Shown here piece by piece: positions 1-13,940 of a stretch of DNA of 64,000 nt; the stretch's first letter is position 1, and every line of letters starts with the position of its first letter. The stretch lies in NCBI GenBank assembly GCA_029204225.1, contig CM055113.1, positions 25,106,930 through 25,170,929 of the forward strand, read 5' to 3'. The DNA comes from Diphasiastrum complanatum. Lineage: Eukaryota; Streptophyta; Lycopodiopsida; Lycopodiales; Lycopodiaceae. The notes under the pieces are model-generated. The model saw only the letters and a list, made by a program, of their open reading frames with translations. It was not told the origin of the DNA and did no database searches. The translations under genes were made by a program, and so were the position numbers.

Positions 1-240
1 GGGTCAGATAATTTACAAAGGGTCGAATTTATTAGACCCGACCTCTGATCCAGAGTCGAAGATGTCGGGATAAATTAGACCCGATTCGATCCGATCCAGG
101 GTCAAAGACGTCCGGATTTCTTCTGCCTCAATCCGATCCACTGATCCAGGGTTGGAAAATCACATTTTGATGGGATTGACATTGGGTCGGAAAATAGGCT
201 TGGGTTGGAAAAATTCGTTCATGAATTTTTTGATCCTTTG
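1..240. repeat. Degenerate direct repeat rich in GATCC/GGGTC words
   Basis: The first 240 bases repeat short words such as 'attagacccga', 'gatccagggtc' and 'aagacgtc'. The stretches at about 28-71 and 70-113 look like two diverged copies of a roughly 45-bp unit. No coding potential is recognised. It may be the edge of a larger repeat that starts outside the window. Confidence 0.4.
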
Positions 241-483
241 TTAAAATTTTGAGCCTTCATACTTTTGTGTATATTTTCAGAATAAGTATGAACAGGTTTC
301 AGGATGCTCATTATCTAATGGAATTGGGCTTGAGCATGCATTCCAACAAAAATAAGCAATGTAATTTAGGTTTGGAAAAATTGGAAAAGGTTTATATGGA
401 ACAAAATACTTTTGTTTTTGAGCAAAGACAATGCAAATAGAATAGAAAGTGTTCATAGATTGAAGGATGTCCCATGCCTCCTT

Positions 484-672
484 TGAAAATTAGCAGCTTA
501 TTAGAGGCATTCATCTTTAAGCAATGTAAGGCTATCTTAGACCTTTTCTTAAAATTGGATACTTCTTGTGGGTTTTGAGACACCTTCTCACAACCCAAAA
601 CTATATCCATCAGATTCTGGAGCACTAAAATAGACTCCATTCTTACTTTCCACGATGAGTAACCCTTTCACT
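484..672 (-). pseudogene. Ty1/copia gag fragment
   Basis: Read on the minus strand, this segment matches the N-terminal gag region of copia elements. The order is W-K-V-R-M-E-S, then a leucine-rich stretch, then 'KKRSKIALHCLKMN'. The same signature recurs in better-preserved gag copies at 19.3 kb and 60.4-60.8 kb in this window. Only about 60 residues survive, with no zinc knuckle, protease or LTR nearby. It is a dead relic, identified by internal comparison. Confidence 0.6.
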
Positions 673-2340
673 ATATTCCAACAAAAAAACCACTAATAAA
701 AGTCATTTTGATGGATACACAAGAAAGAGCTGTTGAATGGTTAATCAAACTTGGTATTCTAGAAAATTGGAACCCAAATTAAATATCCTTTATCAATTTG
801 GCAAGATATAAAAGGATTTTGACCCTATTGAAAACCAAACACAAAACTAGTGCAAAGGTGGACAACAATATATCCATCATGTAGTACATGATCAACACAG
901 AAGCTCAAAATCCAATTCGTTTAGTTGGAAGTTAAAGATGCCAACTACTTGAAGCTAAAATCACTACCAAAACAAAAACAACCAAATTGTAGTGATGCCA
1001 AGACACACCACCTATGCATTGTTGCAAGGTGAGGTTGATAGGTTACTACATTATGAAACACAACACTTATGATCATTGTAAGGCAACCCAAAAAGAATGA
1101 GCTACATTTACTTGCAATGAAGGCTTTGAATAAACTAGAGAGACAATGAGTGTATTTATTTGTGTGTCATTAAACCCCATTCTATTAGCTTTTCAAATTC
1201 TTCCATTATCACATGCATGTGCCCACCACCAATTCCATTTGAGTTGCATGTACTGCTAGGTTAATTTGCATATTGCATTTTTAGGTGTACAAGCTTTCAC
1301 TAGAAATTAGCGCATGATTTATGAAAAACTGAAAACCAAAACTTGAAGGCAACTCTCATCTACTAAAGCAAGTATATACATCTTAGTCACTTTCTTCAAC
1401 ATCCAATTTTTCATAGACTTTCTTGAATCACCTCAACAAATAGAGGCAAAAAAGAGAATGGTGAAAGTTGGCCTAGCTTGGATGCTTGGAATTTGATGTG
1501 CATAGTGCATACCACCAATGTTGCGAGAGTATATAGTTGCTCGGTATCAACAATGGTATCATAGAACATACTTGACTAGTATATCATTTTGTAATACTAA
1601 GGTCTAGAACCGAACCCCCCAATGTTAACTATCTTGATATTCATATTGATACTCGAGCGTGAAGGATTTTAAGGACTTTTGCCCCTGTATCAATATAATA
1701 GTGAATTTTTAGTAAATTTTTCTTGATATTTTAAATTTAATTATGTAAATTAGGGTGTCCCAAATATAGTGATGTACAACAACTAATGTTGCCTTGTCCA
1801 AATGAATTGCATATTGCATACAAAAAAAGGTTAGGCCTTTCTATAATCACATATTATCCTTCAAAAAGTATTTGTAGCAAATCGTGCATATCTATATCTG
1901 GGTTGATAACCAAATGCCTTGGATACCAGTCTACAACTCATATACCTCCTCATATTGATAGTCTACCAGTATTAACTTTGTACAAAAATTATAATACTTA
2001 AACCCGGTTGGTATCAAAGAAATTTATACCCACCCAACACTCGTGCATACCCAAGTTCTCAATTTATAAGTCCTAATTTGTATATAATCTACCTATAAAT
2101 CTTGATTGTAGCATATATGTATATGATTGGAGGGTATTTTTAGGGTTTGTGACCATGATCTTGGCGTATTTAAGAAAGGAATGGTTTATGCAATTTATGC
2201 TTTGAACATGATTTTAGGACTGCCTTTGAATTTTGGCACTTTTGGTGAGTTTTTTGGATTCTTCCTCTTATTAGAAGCCAAACACGCCCAAATGCCTTGC
2301 TTCACATCGTGCAACATGACCAACCTAACTAAAAATAATT
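673..2340. other. AT-rich intergenic stretch, nothing recognised
   Basis: Only short open frames are present, all without recognisable motifs. No LTR ends, RNA genes or strong tandem repeats were seen. Confidence 0.5.
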
Positions 2341-2366
2341 ACGTTTAATGCACGTTCCTAGTAGAT

Positions 2367-2399
2367 CCACGTGTGGCTTTTTTGTCCGCCCACGTGTCA
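2367..2399 (+). promoter_or_regulatory. Pair of G-box/ABRE-like elements upstream of the GALS gene
   Basis: Two CACGTG cores lie at 2368-2373 and 2391-2396, 23 bp apart, in the contexts CCACGTGTGG and CCACGTGTCA. The second matches the ACGTGTC ABA-response element core. In plants these are bound by bZIP and bHLH factors. They lie about 370-400 bp upstream of the start codon. Regulation by ABA or light is an inference from the motif only. Confidence 0.5.
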
Positions 2400-2495
2400 G
2401 GAAGCTGACCATAGAACGAGAGAGCTCCGTAATTGGCCCACCTGGAATTCCGTCGCTCTTTGAGGTGACGAAAGGGACGACGTCGGGGTACTTTT

Positions 2496-2591
2496 TTAGG
2501 GTTTCTGAGAATCCTAAAATGTATGATTTAGGGCTATAGAACGTTTTCAGATGGAAAGGCTGCTATAGGGTAGGGCTGATTAGGGTTAGGG
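2496..2591 (+). promoter_or_regulatory. Telo-box motifs in the proximal GALS promoter
   Basis: TTAGGGTTT occurs at 2496-2504 and TTAGGGTTAGGG at 2580-2591. They match plant telo-boxes, which are common in proximal promoters. A possible TATA-like GAATATATT follows at 2612-2620, and then a GA-rich leader at about 2626-2660. The transcription start is not defined by the sequence. Confidence 0.4.
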
Positions 2592-2674
2592 TGGTGGGAA
2601 GAAAAAATAGCGAATATATTGATGTGTGAGAGAGAGGGAGAGCGAGCAAGAGAGAGTGAAGCTTGTGTGTTTTG

Positions 2675-2728
2675 ATGGAGGTGAGATTCTTGGCAGCAGC
2701 TGTTGGCAGGAATGCAATATTGCCATAG
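2675..2728 (+). promoter_or_regulatory. Upstream ORF of 17 codons before the GALS start
   Basis: An ATG at 2675 opens a 17-residue peptide (MEVRFLAAAVGRNAILP) that stops at TAG 2726-2728, 38 bp before the main start codon. If the transcript begins near the TATA-like site at 2612, ribosomes would meet this ORF first and main-frame translation could be reduced. Whether the peptide itself matters is unknown. Confidence 0.4.
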
Positions 2729-2766
2729 TCTTCTCGTCGCGATCCTGTCCCAGCTGATCAAGAATT

Positions 2767-5509
<2,743 letters not shown>

Positions 5510-7836
5510 ACTCACTTTAGCTAGCAGCTGCTTGCCGACCCATTGCTATGGATTTAGCCATGGTTATGCACGTACTGTCTCCTTAAAGTAGCTCTCTAAT
5601 CTATTATTAAAAAGTAATCAAGATGACCTCTGACAGATGAATGCCTGCATGCGATCTTTAGCAAAGGCGGGATTTTGACCATTGGCTACTAATACAGAAC
5701 TGCTACATAACTAATGTACTCCAGAATTTATGGCAAATCAGAAAAAAACTTCACTGCTGGTAGATCTCGAAGACTACATTCTTACGTGATCCCCTGCAGT
5801 TTGTCAAATCACAAGATTATGTCACAGATGCGAATGCAATGACTAGCTGGATAGAGTCTAACTGCTTTACAACGAGAAGACTGCTTTGTAGTGAAATTCT
5901 CCTGCTGTAACTCACAAATAAGATGTGGGTGGTGTTGATTCATGCCCTCACTGTATGGAGACAGTTAAGGAGATTTTGCATTCATAAAAGCATATAGCTT
6001 AATCTCGTCATTTCTTATGACAATGTTCCAAATCCTTCTCAAGAATGGGTAGAATATGCATTCAGAGGATCAGATCAGCTTAAGTAGAATAGATCAGGAC
6101 TGGGACAATCAGTCCTGACGACTATTTGTTCAAATGTACTTTCAATTCAAAATGGTTCTAAATGTCTTCCCTTCTTGGCAGTACAAAGAACTGGAGCTCT
6201 TTAAAATGTGTATTAGCATATACTTCAAGCCAAAATATGATGATAATTTAATAGTAATAACTCGCAATAAGGCAATGTACATGGAGTAATATAAAACCTA
6301 CTCACATTAAGTGTCTATGCTCCTTTGCAAATTGATTCAATTTTGCCTTCAATAAAATGGCTCTCTCATAGAAAACAGTTAGCTACTCAATGTTAGCATA
6401 TTTTCTATCTTGTTAGTCCTTATGACCAACTAGACCAAGTCAAGATTTGATATTTATTCTATCTTGTGAGCTACTACTAGGAAGTTAATGTATTTGTGAA
6501 CACTTCATGTTCACAATAAACCGCTTGACATTTTGGAGTCCAAAGATTAAATCAAGTGACATTCTCATTCAATAAAACCACATAATTTTGGTAGTAAATT
6601 GATATCTAACAGAGTAACATAATTATGGTTTTGCTTCCAAAAAATTATCGTAGGCTTGCCATTGAGAAAAGAGTAACGTTGTTGCATTGTGACAATGATC
6701 AAATCGCTAGAAATTGCATGAATGAAGACATATAGAGACATGACTATTCCATATATAAGGTCGATAGAATTAACCTCATGAAAGAATTGCAAGGCACTAT
6801 TAAGATAACTTGACACATTGCAATGTGAGTGGAATTTATGGATGGTAACTTACTAAGCGGTTGGTTAGATTATAGGCATCCTTTTCTGATAATGTGATGC
6901 CTTTTCACAATGGAGTCAAGATTTAATATTGATTTGAAGACAAGGCATCATCATATTAGGGTTTAGGAAAGACCTAGTTAAGATGAATTTTAGCTCATGA
7001 TATTCTCCTCAATGTAAGACAACAAAGGAGCATGTAGAGTATCCATAGATTGTTCTCAAAATAAAATTCTTTGACCGGAAAAGCTTCATATTTACAATAG
7101 AAATGACACTATAGTGGTCATGTTATATATTCTCAAGGTGTATTGATGGAGTATGATAGGTTTTTCTAGTTATTGCTTGTTTGTGATTCTTAAATTCAAT
7201 CTTTAATTATGTACATGTGAGAAATTGGGTTCTCTGGTTTTTGTTTATCTATCTCTAGTAATAGGATCAACAACCATTGTTTAATATCTAAAATAAATGT
7301 TGTTTTTCTAAAAGTTTTTAATTTCATGAGTAAATTTTCTCCATCTTTGCCACATGTTAATTAATTAATTATTATTAACATCTTCAAATTAGTATATATT
7401 TAGTAATAATGTTAATTAAATAAAATTATTAATTGTGAAAGTATTGTACTTTAGGACCATAAATGGATCTACAAAAGATCCACAAGAGTGATTGGATGCT
7501 TGCTTAACAATCTATCAAAAAACTAGACACAAAAAAGTTGATCTAGATTGGCAATTTGACAAACAACAAGCATTAACAATCAAAAGCATTGATCAACATT
7601 GAAATCCAAGCCCTTACGTGTGTACTATAGGTTATAGTACGGCCTTCAACCTGAGAAACAAGTAGAAATTGATTTGGTTTCATTTGGATCACAAAAACTC
7701 AATGTACATAGTGAACTAGCTTGAGATTGCCAAGAGCTCCAAAAATTCTCTATCTTCTCACTATGGGAGCTTGGAATACATAGCAAATTTGACTTCCTTC
7801 TTGAAGTTAGGTGGATTTTCAGCATGTAATAAGAAA
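5510..7836. other. 3' flank of GALS and AT-rich intergenic DNA
   Basis: The 3' UTR must begin at 5510. A canonical AATAAA is visible at 6351-6356, but an earlier variant signal cannot be excluded. From about 6400 the DNA is AT-rich with no recognised gene or element. Position 7836 abuts the target-site duplication of the copia element. Confidence 0.5.
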
Positions 7837-7841
7837 GTTAA

Positions 7842-8857
7842 TGTTGGATTTACTCCTTTTACTCTCCTAAATCCCAATTTTAATCTGCCTCCATTCATGC
7901 TGCATATTTACTAACGTTGTCATGCAGTCTGCATATTTACACGCAAATTCGCACAGACGAAGAAAAAGGCAAATGAATCGCGACACCGTGTTCTTACACA
8001 GGTTATGGTGATAGGCGAAAAGGGGACACTATCTTACTGAATGCCAAAAGTGCCCTAAAAGCTAAGGCACCTTGTAAATCTTATCCTAAGGCCATTCGTA
8101 AGAGTGACGCACTTTTGCATCATCACCAATGTTCACTTCAGTACTAACTAACGTCGCACCTTTTTCATGCCTACCCTATGCAGCTGCGCTAACAGATTGG
8201 ACAACAACTGCAGCCATCCACGATCTCTTATAGACATCACATCCACTCTGTATTTCAACATCTGCACACCTGTAATATTATGTATATATATTGGATACCA
8301 TCTGAGTATTCATAATGCATCGAGATGAAGAGATAAGAAGAGACTAAGAGAAGAGGTTTATTTTTATTCCTCATTATAGACATAATAAGCTTGGTAGGGC
8401 ACGCGGTTTTTTCCGCTATTGTATTGTGTTCTACCACATTATTAACATGTATACATCATATATTTAATCTGATACAACTCTTTGTTCTGCATTCAGATCT
8501 ATGTTAATATTGCTATGCTTATTCTTCATTCTATCTTATCTTTCTAATTGCTCTTTCTAGTAATAGACGATTAACTTTTAGTCTTGTCTTTTGCAAATCA
8601 TTCGCGACTAATTATCAGTCGAGCACAGTCTAGCTCTTCGCGAATCATTCGCGACAGATAATTTGTTGACAAATTATACATCTAGCGCTTCAATTATTAA
8701 ACGTTTGGCTACGTAATCTAGAATGACTATGATTTCTATCACTAAAGTTTTGTTCATTCTGATAGGCGTAGTCATGCTTAGGGAGAGAGTCAAATAATTC
8801 ATTCCGCTGCGCACGAACATTTTCTATTCGAGTTCGCTTCTCGTTCATTTCTTGTTA
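7842..8857 (+). repeat. 5' LTR of the outer copia element, 3'-truncated
   Basis: This matches the 3' LTR at 13941 from TGTTGGATTTACTCC to about 8857. There the similarity stops within 'cttgtt' and integrase-coding sequence begins. About 60 bp of LTR end plus the primer-binding site are gone, so a deletion joined the LTR to the middle of pol. Confidence 0.88.
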
Positions 8858-8858
8858 T

Positions 8859-9735
8859 TGATGAATTCTCTAGAAGAACTATGGTGTATTTCATAAAGAA
8901 GAAATCAGAGGCATTCAACTGCTTCAGAATCTTCAAGGAGCGTGCATAAAAGGAGACTGGAAGGACAATCAAGACCCTAAGGTTAGATAACGGTGGAGAA
9001 TATATCTTTGTCGAGTTCAAGGAGTACTGCTAAAGCCAAGGCATTGAGCAGCAATTCATCACTCCTTACCCTTAGTCTAATGGCTTAGCTGAGAGGAAGA
9101 ATCGTACTCTGGTCGAATCTGCTAAGTGTATGCTAGCACATGCATCGTTGCCCAAGAGATTCTGGGCTGAAGCTGTCTCCACTGCAACTTACATCCAGAA
9201 CAGATGTTCGACCAAGGCTCTCTCAGACAAGACACCCCACAAGGTGTGGACAAGCTCTAAGCCTTCTTTGAAGAGCCTAAGAGTGTTTGGGTGCATTGCC
9301 TACGCGCAGATCCCAAAGGACACAAGGAAGAAATTGGACTTCCAAGGTCTAAAGACCATCCTGATCGGATATACTTCGTCTGATAACACTTACAAGCTGT
9401 ACGATCCTGATACCCAGCAAATCTTGTATAGCCGGTATACAGTCTTTATCGAGGACTAGTTCATCGACCTCAAAGGCAAGGATATTGCTCAAGAAGAACC
9501 TTCATCATCTGCCATTGACATGACAATCCGAGCTTTTGGCTCAGGCATGTCTATTGTCGACCCACTTCGAGACAACGAATCAAACAAAGATGTTGCTACT
9601 ACCCAACAACATATTCCAGGAGCAGTTCATCAGTCAAATCCTCCCAGAAGATCAAGCCGAGTGCGCACACAGCCCACAAGGTATACTCCTGAGTCTACCT
9701 GTCTTTTAATGCAGGAACTGACGACAGTCTAAGAG
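8859..9735 (+). pseudogene. Copia integrase core and C-terminal fragment
   Basis: The translation begins within the integrase core (D-E-F-S-R-R-T-M-V-Y-F). It continues through LRLDNGGEY, ITPYP.SNGLAERKNRTL and FWAEAV to the VFGC / YDPDTQQ region and a proline- and serine-rich linker. Early in-frame stops occur near 8947 and 9031, and another follows at 9458. The first catalytic Asp and the zinc-binding HHCC module are absent because of the upstream deletion. Confidence 0.85.
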
Positions 9736-9765
9736 GCACTTAGCCAACCAGACTCTGATCTCTGA

Positions 9766-10297
9766 GAGAAGCTATGGACAAAGAGTATTCCTTTTTGATC
9801 AAGAATCAAACATGGTCATTAGATGAAGCTCCTATTGGCTACAATATTATTGATTGCAAATGGATATTTAAGATCAAATATAACGCCAACAGAGCGATTG
9901 ATTGAATTAAGTCTAGACTGGTAGCACGAGGATTCACCCAAATCTCGAATGTTGACTACAGTGAGACTTTTAGTCCAGTCGCCAAACATTCGTCGATCTG
10001 AATGCTCCTGTCTTATGCTGCAGCTGCCGACCTCGAAGTACATCAACTTGATGTACAAACAGCCTATCTGAATGGAGATATACAAGAAGATACCTACATG
10101 ATCCAGCCCAAAGGATACGTTCTGGAAGGCATGAAGAATCATGTCTGTAAACTCCACAAAGCATTGTACGGCTTGAAATAGTCTGCCAGAGCTTGGTTTC
10201 AGAGGATCAACACATTTCTCATTGAACAAGGATTTAAACCAAGCATTGTTGATTGCAACGTTTATTCAAAGTCAGTGCAACAATCCTTCATTATCAT
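9766..10297 (+). pseudogene. Copia reverse transcriptase, N-terminal half
   Basis: Motifs include IDCKWIFKIK, RLVARGFTQ..VDYSETFSPV, VHQLDVQTAYLNGD and LHKALYGLK. Stops interrupt the frame, for example after AID and after YGLK. The frame is cut at 10297 by the nested copia element, 7 bp upstream of the codons for the YVDD catalytic motif, which resumes at 12947. Confidence 0.88.
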
Positions 10298-10947
10298 TGT
10301 GAAAGATTCAACTAGTTTCATCACATTTTGCAATATTTCCATATTTGGCATATTGAGGCCAAAACTTGTTTTAGACTTAGAGGTTGACTTTTCAAAGTTC
10401 ATTAGTCTAAATTTCATTTGAATAAACACTTTTTGAAAGTGTGGGAAAGATAGAATGCGAGTTTGAGTAGATTCAATTTGAATAAGTTGGGTACATTGAA
10501 TCTAGACCCAAAATTGGTAGGGTTAGCATTTTGGTGAGAAAGCCAAGTGGCCAAATAGGGTTTGGACCTGCTATAAAAAGATGTAACTCATGGAGAGAGT
10601 CATCTTCTCTCTTCTCTATCTCATTTCATGCTTATACATGGTTCTCTTGGGTTCTACTATCCATTGGTGCACTATCTTGGTGATTGCTTGCAATTCTATG
10701 TGTAGAATGATCTATATTTGATATTTTTGGATCCACAAGTGTGAAATACAGTAGCTTGTTGGTTTTGTACAAACAGCAATAGTACATAATCATTTCATTC
10801 AAGTTTGATCAAGTTCTATTAGTGTTTGCATCTCAAATTGTGTGTAGATGCTGATTTTTCTACATTGGTGAAATTGGTAATGTATTTCTCTTTCTAACCA
10901 AAGATCATTCAAGTAGATTGGATCTTAAGGATCTGAAATCTTTCACA
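10298..10947 (+). repeat. 5' LTR of the nested copia element
   Basis: This 650-bp LTR runs from TGTGAAAG to TTTCACA. A TATA-like TATAAAA at 10572-10578 is the likely retrotransposon promoter. The CT-rich stretch just after it would lie in the R/U5 region. Confidence 0.93.
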
Positions 10948-10959
10948 TGGTATCAGAGC
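10948..10959 (+). promoter_or_regulatory. Primer-binding site (initiator tRNA-Met type)
   Basis: TGGTATCAGAGC begins at the first base after the 5' LTR. This is the canonical plant copia sequence complementary to the 3' end of initiator tRNA-Met, which primes minus-strand DNA synthesis. Confidence 0.93.
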
Positions 10960-11727
10960 TTGTGTTTTAGGTTATGAAGGTAGAAATCAGATCTATCAAT
11001 GATTTGGTGAAGATATCAAGTCTAGAGCATGCTAGAGAGGATTCTACACCAAAATCAGATTTTTTGCTTTTGTAGATTGGATCTTCTATAGATCAAAACA
11101 CTAAATAGGTCAATATACTTGTTCAATTTTGTTTTTTAAATTCACATGCTAGATTTGGCCGATTTTTGGATCATTGGTTCAGCCTAAGTGGTGGCTTATA
11201 GATTGCATATCAAATTTTCAACATTTGCATGTAGAATTGGAATAGTCAATTTTTTGTGATTTTGTCAAAACCCTAATTTTGATTGGATCTCTAGATAGTG
11301 AGGTTGCCGGACCTCTGTGGCAAGATGAAGATGGAGGCTCATTCATGGAGTATCATGGTGGATACAAGGCAACAAAGGACAAAGAAGGAGGAGACATGCA
11401 AGCAAAAGTTGATCACTCACATTTATTGTTTGTTTGTTGTAATTTCCCAGAGAGTTTAGAGTTGGAAGCATGGTGGAATCATTTCATTTACATTCTATTT
11501 GATTCTTCATGTTCTAGTCACATTTTTACATGTAAAATTGATGTAAGAAATAGTGAAGCATCCCAAGTGGACACTATTCTCTATATCAGTTATGGTTGTT
11601 TCTATTTTGAGCATTACATGATCATTGAAAGGAGATCTATTCTTAGGAAGAAGATCATTCTTATGATGGATCAAAGTTCTATTGGCAAAAACTATGCTAG
11701 GAGCATTGGAAACTAGGAAAGCGAGTT
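10960..11727 (+). other. Internal leader and unrecognised ORF of the nested element
   Basis: Between the primer site and the RNase H region lies an open stretch at about 11279-11716 (roughly 145 codons if ATT is counted as its first codon) with no gag zinc knuckle or protease motif. It may be a deleted gag-pol remnant. No function is proposed. Confidence 0.4.
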
Positions 11728-12264
11728 TTGAGGTACATCATTGGAACTCGAGACTTTGGCATATTGTATGAGGGATCATCACCTAATCTTTTTGGATTTT
11801 CAGATTTGGACTATGCTGGAGATGTAATGGATAGGAAATCCATTAGTTCTTATTGTATTTTCATAGGTGATGGAGCTATATCATGGATGTCAAAGAAACA
11901 AGCCACTATCTCATTGTCATCTAGTGAGGCCGAGTACAAAGCTCTTACACATTGCACAAAGGAGATGGTATGGATCAAAAGGATGATCAAGGATCTTCAC
12001 TTGCTGGATTTTTCAGAGAGCCCAATCATCTTTTGTGACAATCAATCAGCCCAAAGAATGGCATCCAATCCTATCTTTCATACTAGGAGCAAGCATATTG
12101 AGATACAATATCATTTTGTGAGGGAGCGAGTCATTGCAAAGGAGGTGGAGCTTCAACATGTGTCTTCAAGGGAATGTGTAGCTAATATTTTCACCAAAGC
12201 ATTGGGAAAAGACTTGTTCATGAAGCATAGGACTTCACTTGGAGTATTATCAAGTCTATGCTAA
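11728..12264 (+). pseudogene. Copia RNase H segment, frame intact
   Basis: The frame is open for 178 residues. It includes LRYIIGTRDFG, the acidic DLDYAGD, ISWMSKKQATISLSSSEAEYKAL, CDNQSAQRMASNPIFH, RSKHIEIQYHFVRE and VANIFTKAL, the standard copia RNase H order. The upstream reverse transcriptase is missing, so it is a remnant even though the frame is unbroken. Its end lies 18 bp before the 3' LTR. Confidence 0.88.
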
Positions 12265-12272
12265 AACTAGTT

Positions 12273-12282
12273 GAAGAGGGAG
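12273..12282 (+). promoter_or_regulatory. Polypurine tract of the nested element
   Basis: GAAGAGGGAG lies immediately upstream of the 3' LTR start. This is the expected place for the plus-strand primer. Confidence 0.88.
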
Positions 12283-12934
12283 TGTGAAAGATTCAACTAG
12301 TTTCATCACATTTTGCAATATTTTCATATTTGGCATATTGAGGCCAAAACTTGTTTTAGACTTAGAGGTTGACTTTTCAAAGTTCATTAGTCTAAATTTC
12401 ATTTGAATAAACACTTTTTGAAAGTGTGGGAAAGATAGAATGCGAGTTTGAGTAGATTCAATTTGAATAAGTTGGGTACATTGAATCTAGACCCAAAATT
12501 GGTAGGGTTAGCATTTTGGTGGGAAAGCCAAGTGGCCAAATAGGGTTTGGACCTGCTATAAAAGGATGTAACTCATGGAGAGAGTCATCTTCTTTCTTAT
12601 CTATCTCATTTCATGCTTATACATGGTTCTCATGGGTTCTACTATCCATTGGTGCACTATCTTGGTGGTTGCTTTTGCAATTCTATGTGTAGAATGATCT
12701 ATATTTGCTATTTTTGGATCCACACGTGTGAAATACAGTATCTTGCTGGTTTTGTATAGACAGCAACAGTACATAATCATTTCATTCAAGTTTGATCAAG
12801 TTCTATTAGTGTTTGCATCTCAAATTGTGTGTAGATGCTGATTTTTCTACATTGGTGAAATTGGTAGTGTATTTCTCTTTCTAACCAAAGATCATTCAAG
12901 TAGATTGGATCTTAAGGATCTGAAATCTTTCACA
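12283..12934 (+). repeat. 3' LTR of the nested copia element
   Basis: This 652-bp LTR is nearly identical to the copy at 10298 and ends CTTTCACA directly before the ATCAT duplication. Confidence 0.93.
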
Positions 12935-13930
12935 ATCATCACCTTGTATGTTGATGATATGTTGCTCTTCAGCAACAATGCCAATATGGTCAAGGATTTG
13001 AAACAAATGTTGTTCTCAGAATTCGACATGACTGATCTGGGTGAAGCACACTTCTGTCTTGAAATTCAAATCCACAGAGACAGAGCAAATCGACTGATTT
13101 ACATCACTCAACAAAGGTATCTTTATAATGTTCTTAACAGATACAATTGAATGATCTGTAAATTAGCTCACATACCAATGGATCCAGGCCTGCATCTGTC
13201 AAAGGACCAATGTCCCCAGACCAAGCAAGAAGAGGAGCAGATGAGAGATTATCCGTATTGATCGATACTTGGATCTCTCATGTACGCAATGGTCTGTACA
13301 AGACCAAATATCTCTTTTGCTGTCAACTCACTCAGCCAATATAGCTAATTTTGGAATTACCCATTGGAAGGGCAATTCGAGTCATGAGATATATTCGAAC
13401 TACCATGGACTAGTGCATCTGCTATGGAGATGTCAGCAACGACAATCTCAGTGGTTATTCTGATGCAAGCTGGGGAGGAGATGCAGATCATCGTAAGTCC
13501 ACATCTAGATTTACATTCTTCTTCAATGGCGGTCCTATTTCATGGAACAGTCGTAAGCAAACCTCTATCGCACTTTCTTCTACTAAAGCAGAATATATTG
13601 CTGCTTCTCAATCTATTAAGGATGTGTTTTGATTGAGAAATTTGTTGTCAGACATCACTCTGTATCAGTACAGCCCTACAATTTTGTTTTGTGATAATCA
13701 AAGTGCTATTGCCTTATTGGCCAATCCTAGATTTCATTCTAGGAGTAAGCACATTGAGATAAGATATCACTACATCAGGGGCAAGGTTCTCGACAGAGAG
13801 GTGAGCTTAACGTACTGCAGAACGCAGGACATGGTTGCAGACATTTTCACGAAAGCACTCAGTGTTAATGCACACAACAGATTTTGTGCTTTGCTCAGTC
13901 TGAAGATCAAGGCATTCACGGATCCAGATT
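12935..13930 (+). pseudogene. Copia reverse transcriptase C-terminus and RNase H of the outer element
   Basis: Coding resumes with ITLYVDDMLLF (YVDD intact at 12947-12958), followed by DLGEAHFCLEIQI and a degenerate GSLMYAMVCTRPNISFAVNSLSQ. RNase H ends with CDNQSAIALLANPRFH, RSKHIEIRYHYIRG and VADIFTKALS. At least one stop and several frameshifts occur between 13150 and 13640. Read together with 9766-10297 it completes one pol gene. Confidence 0.87.
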
Positions 13931-13940
13931 AAGGGGGGGG
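13931..13940 (+). promoter_or_regulatory. Polypurine tract of the outer copia element
   Basis: AAGGGGGGGG directly abuts the TGTTGG start of the 3' LTR. Confidence 0.9.

Larger units (their letters stand above)
10298..12934 (+). mobile_element. Nested non-autonomous Ty1/copia element
   Basis: It is flanked by the 5-bp duplication ATCAT (10293-10297 and 12935-12939) and starts and ends with the perfect inverted pair TGTGAAAGATT / AATCTTTCACA. It has two LTRs of 650 and 652 bp, a primer-binding site, a polypurine tract and only about 1.3 kb of internal sequence. That internal part has an RNase H segment but no recognisable integrase or reverse transcriptase. Any movement would need enzymes supplied in trans. 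By hand count the LTRs differ at about 15 positions plus a 2-bp indel, so this is a fairly recent insertion, younger than its host. Confidence 0.94.
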
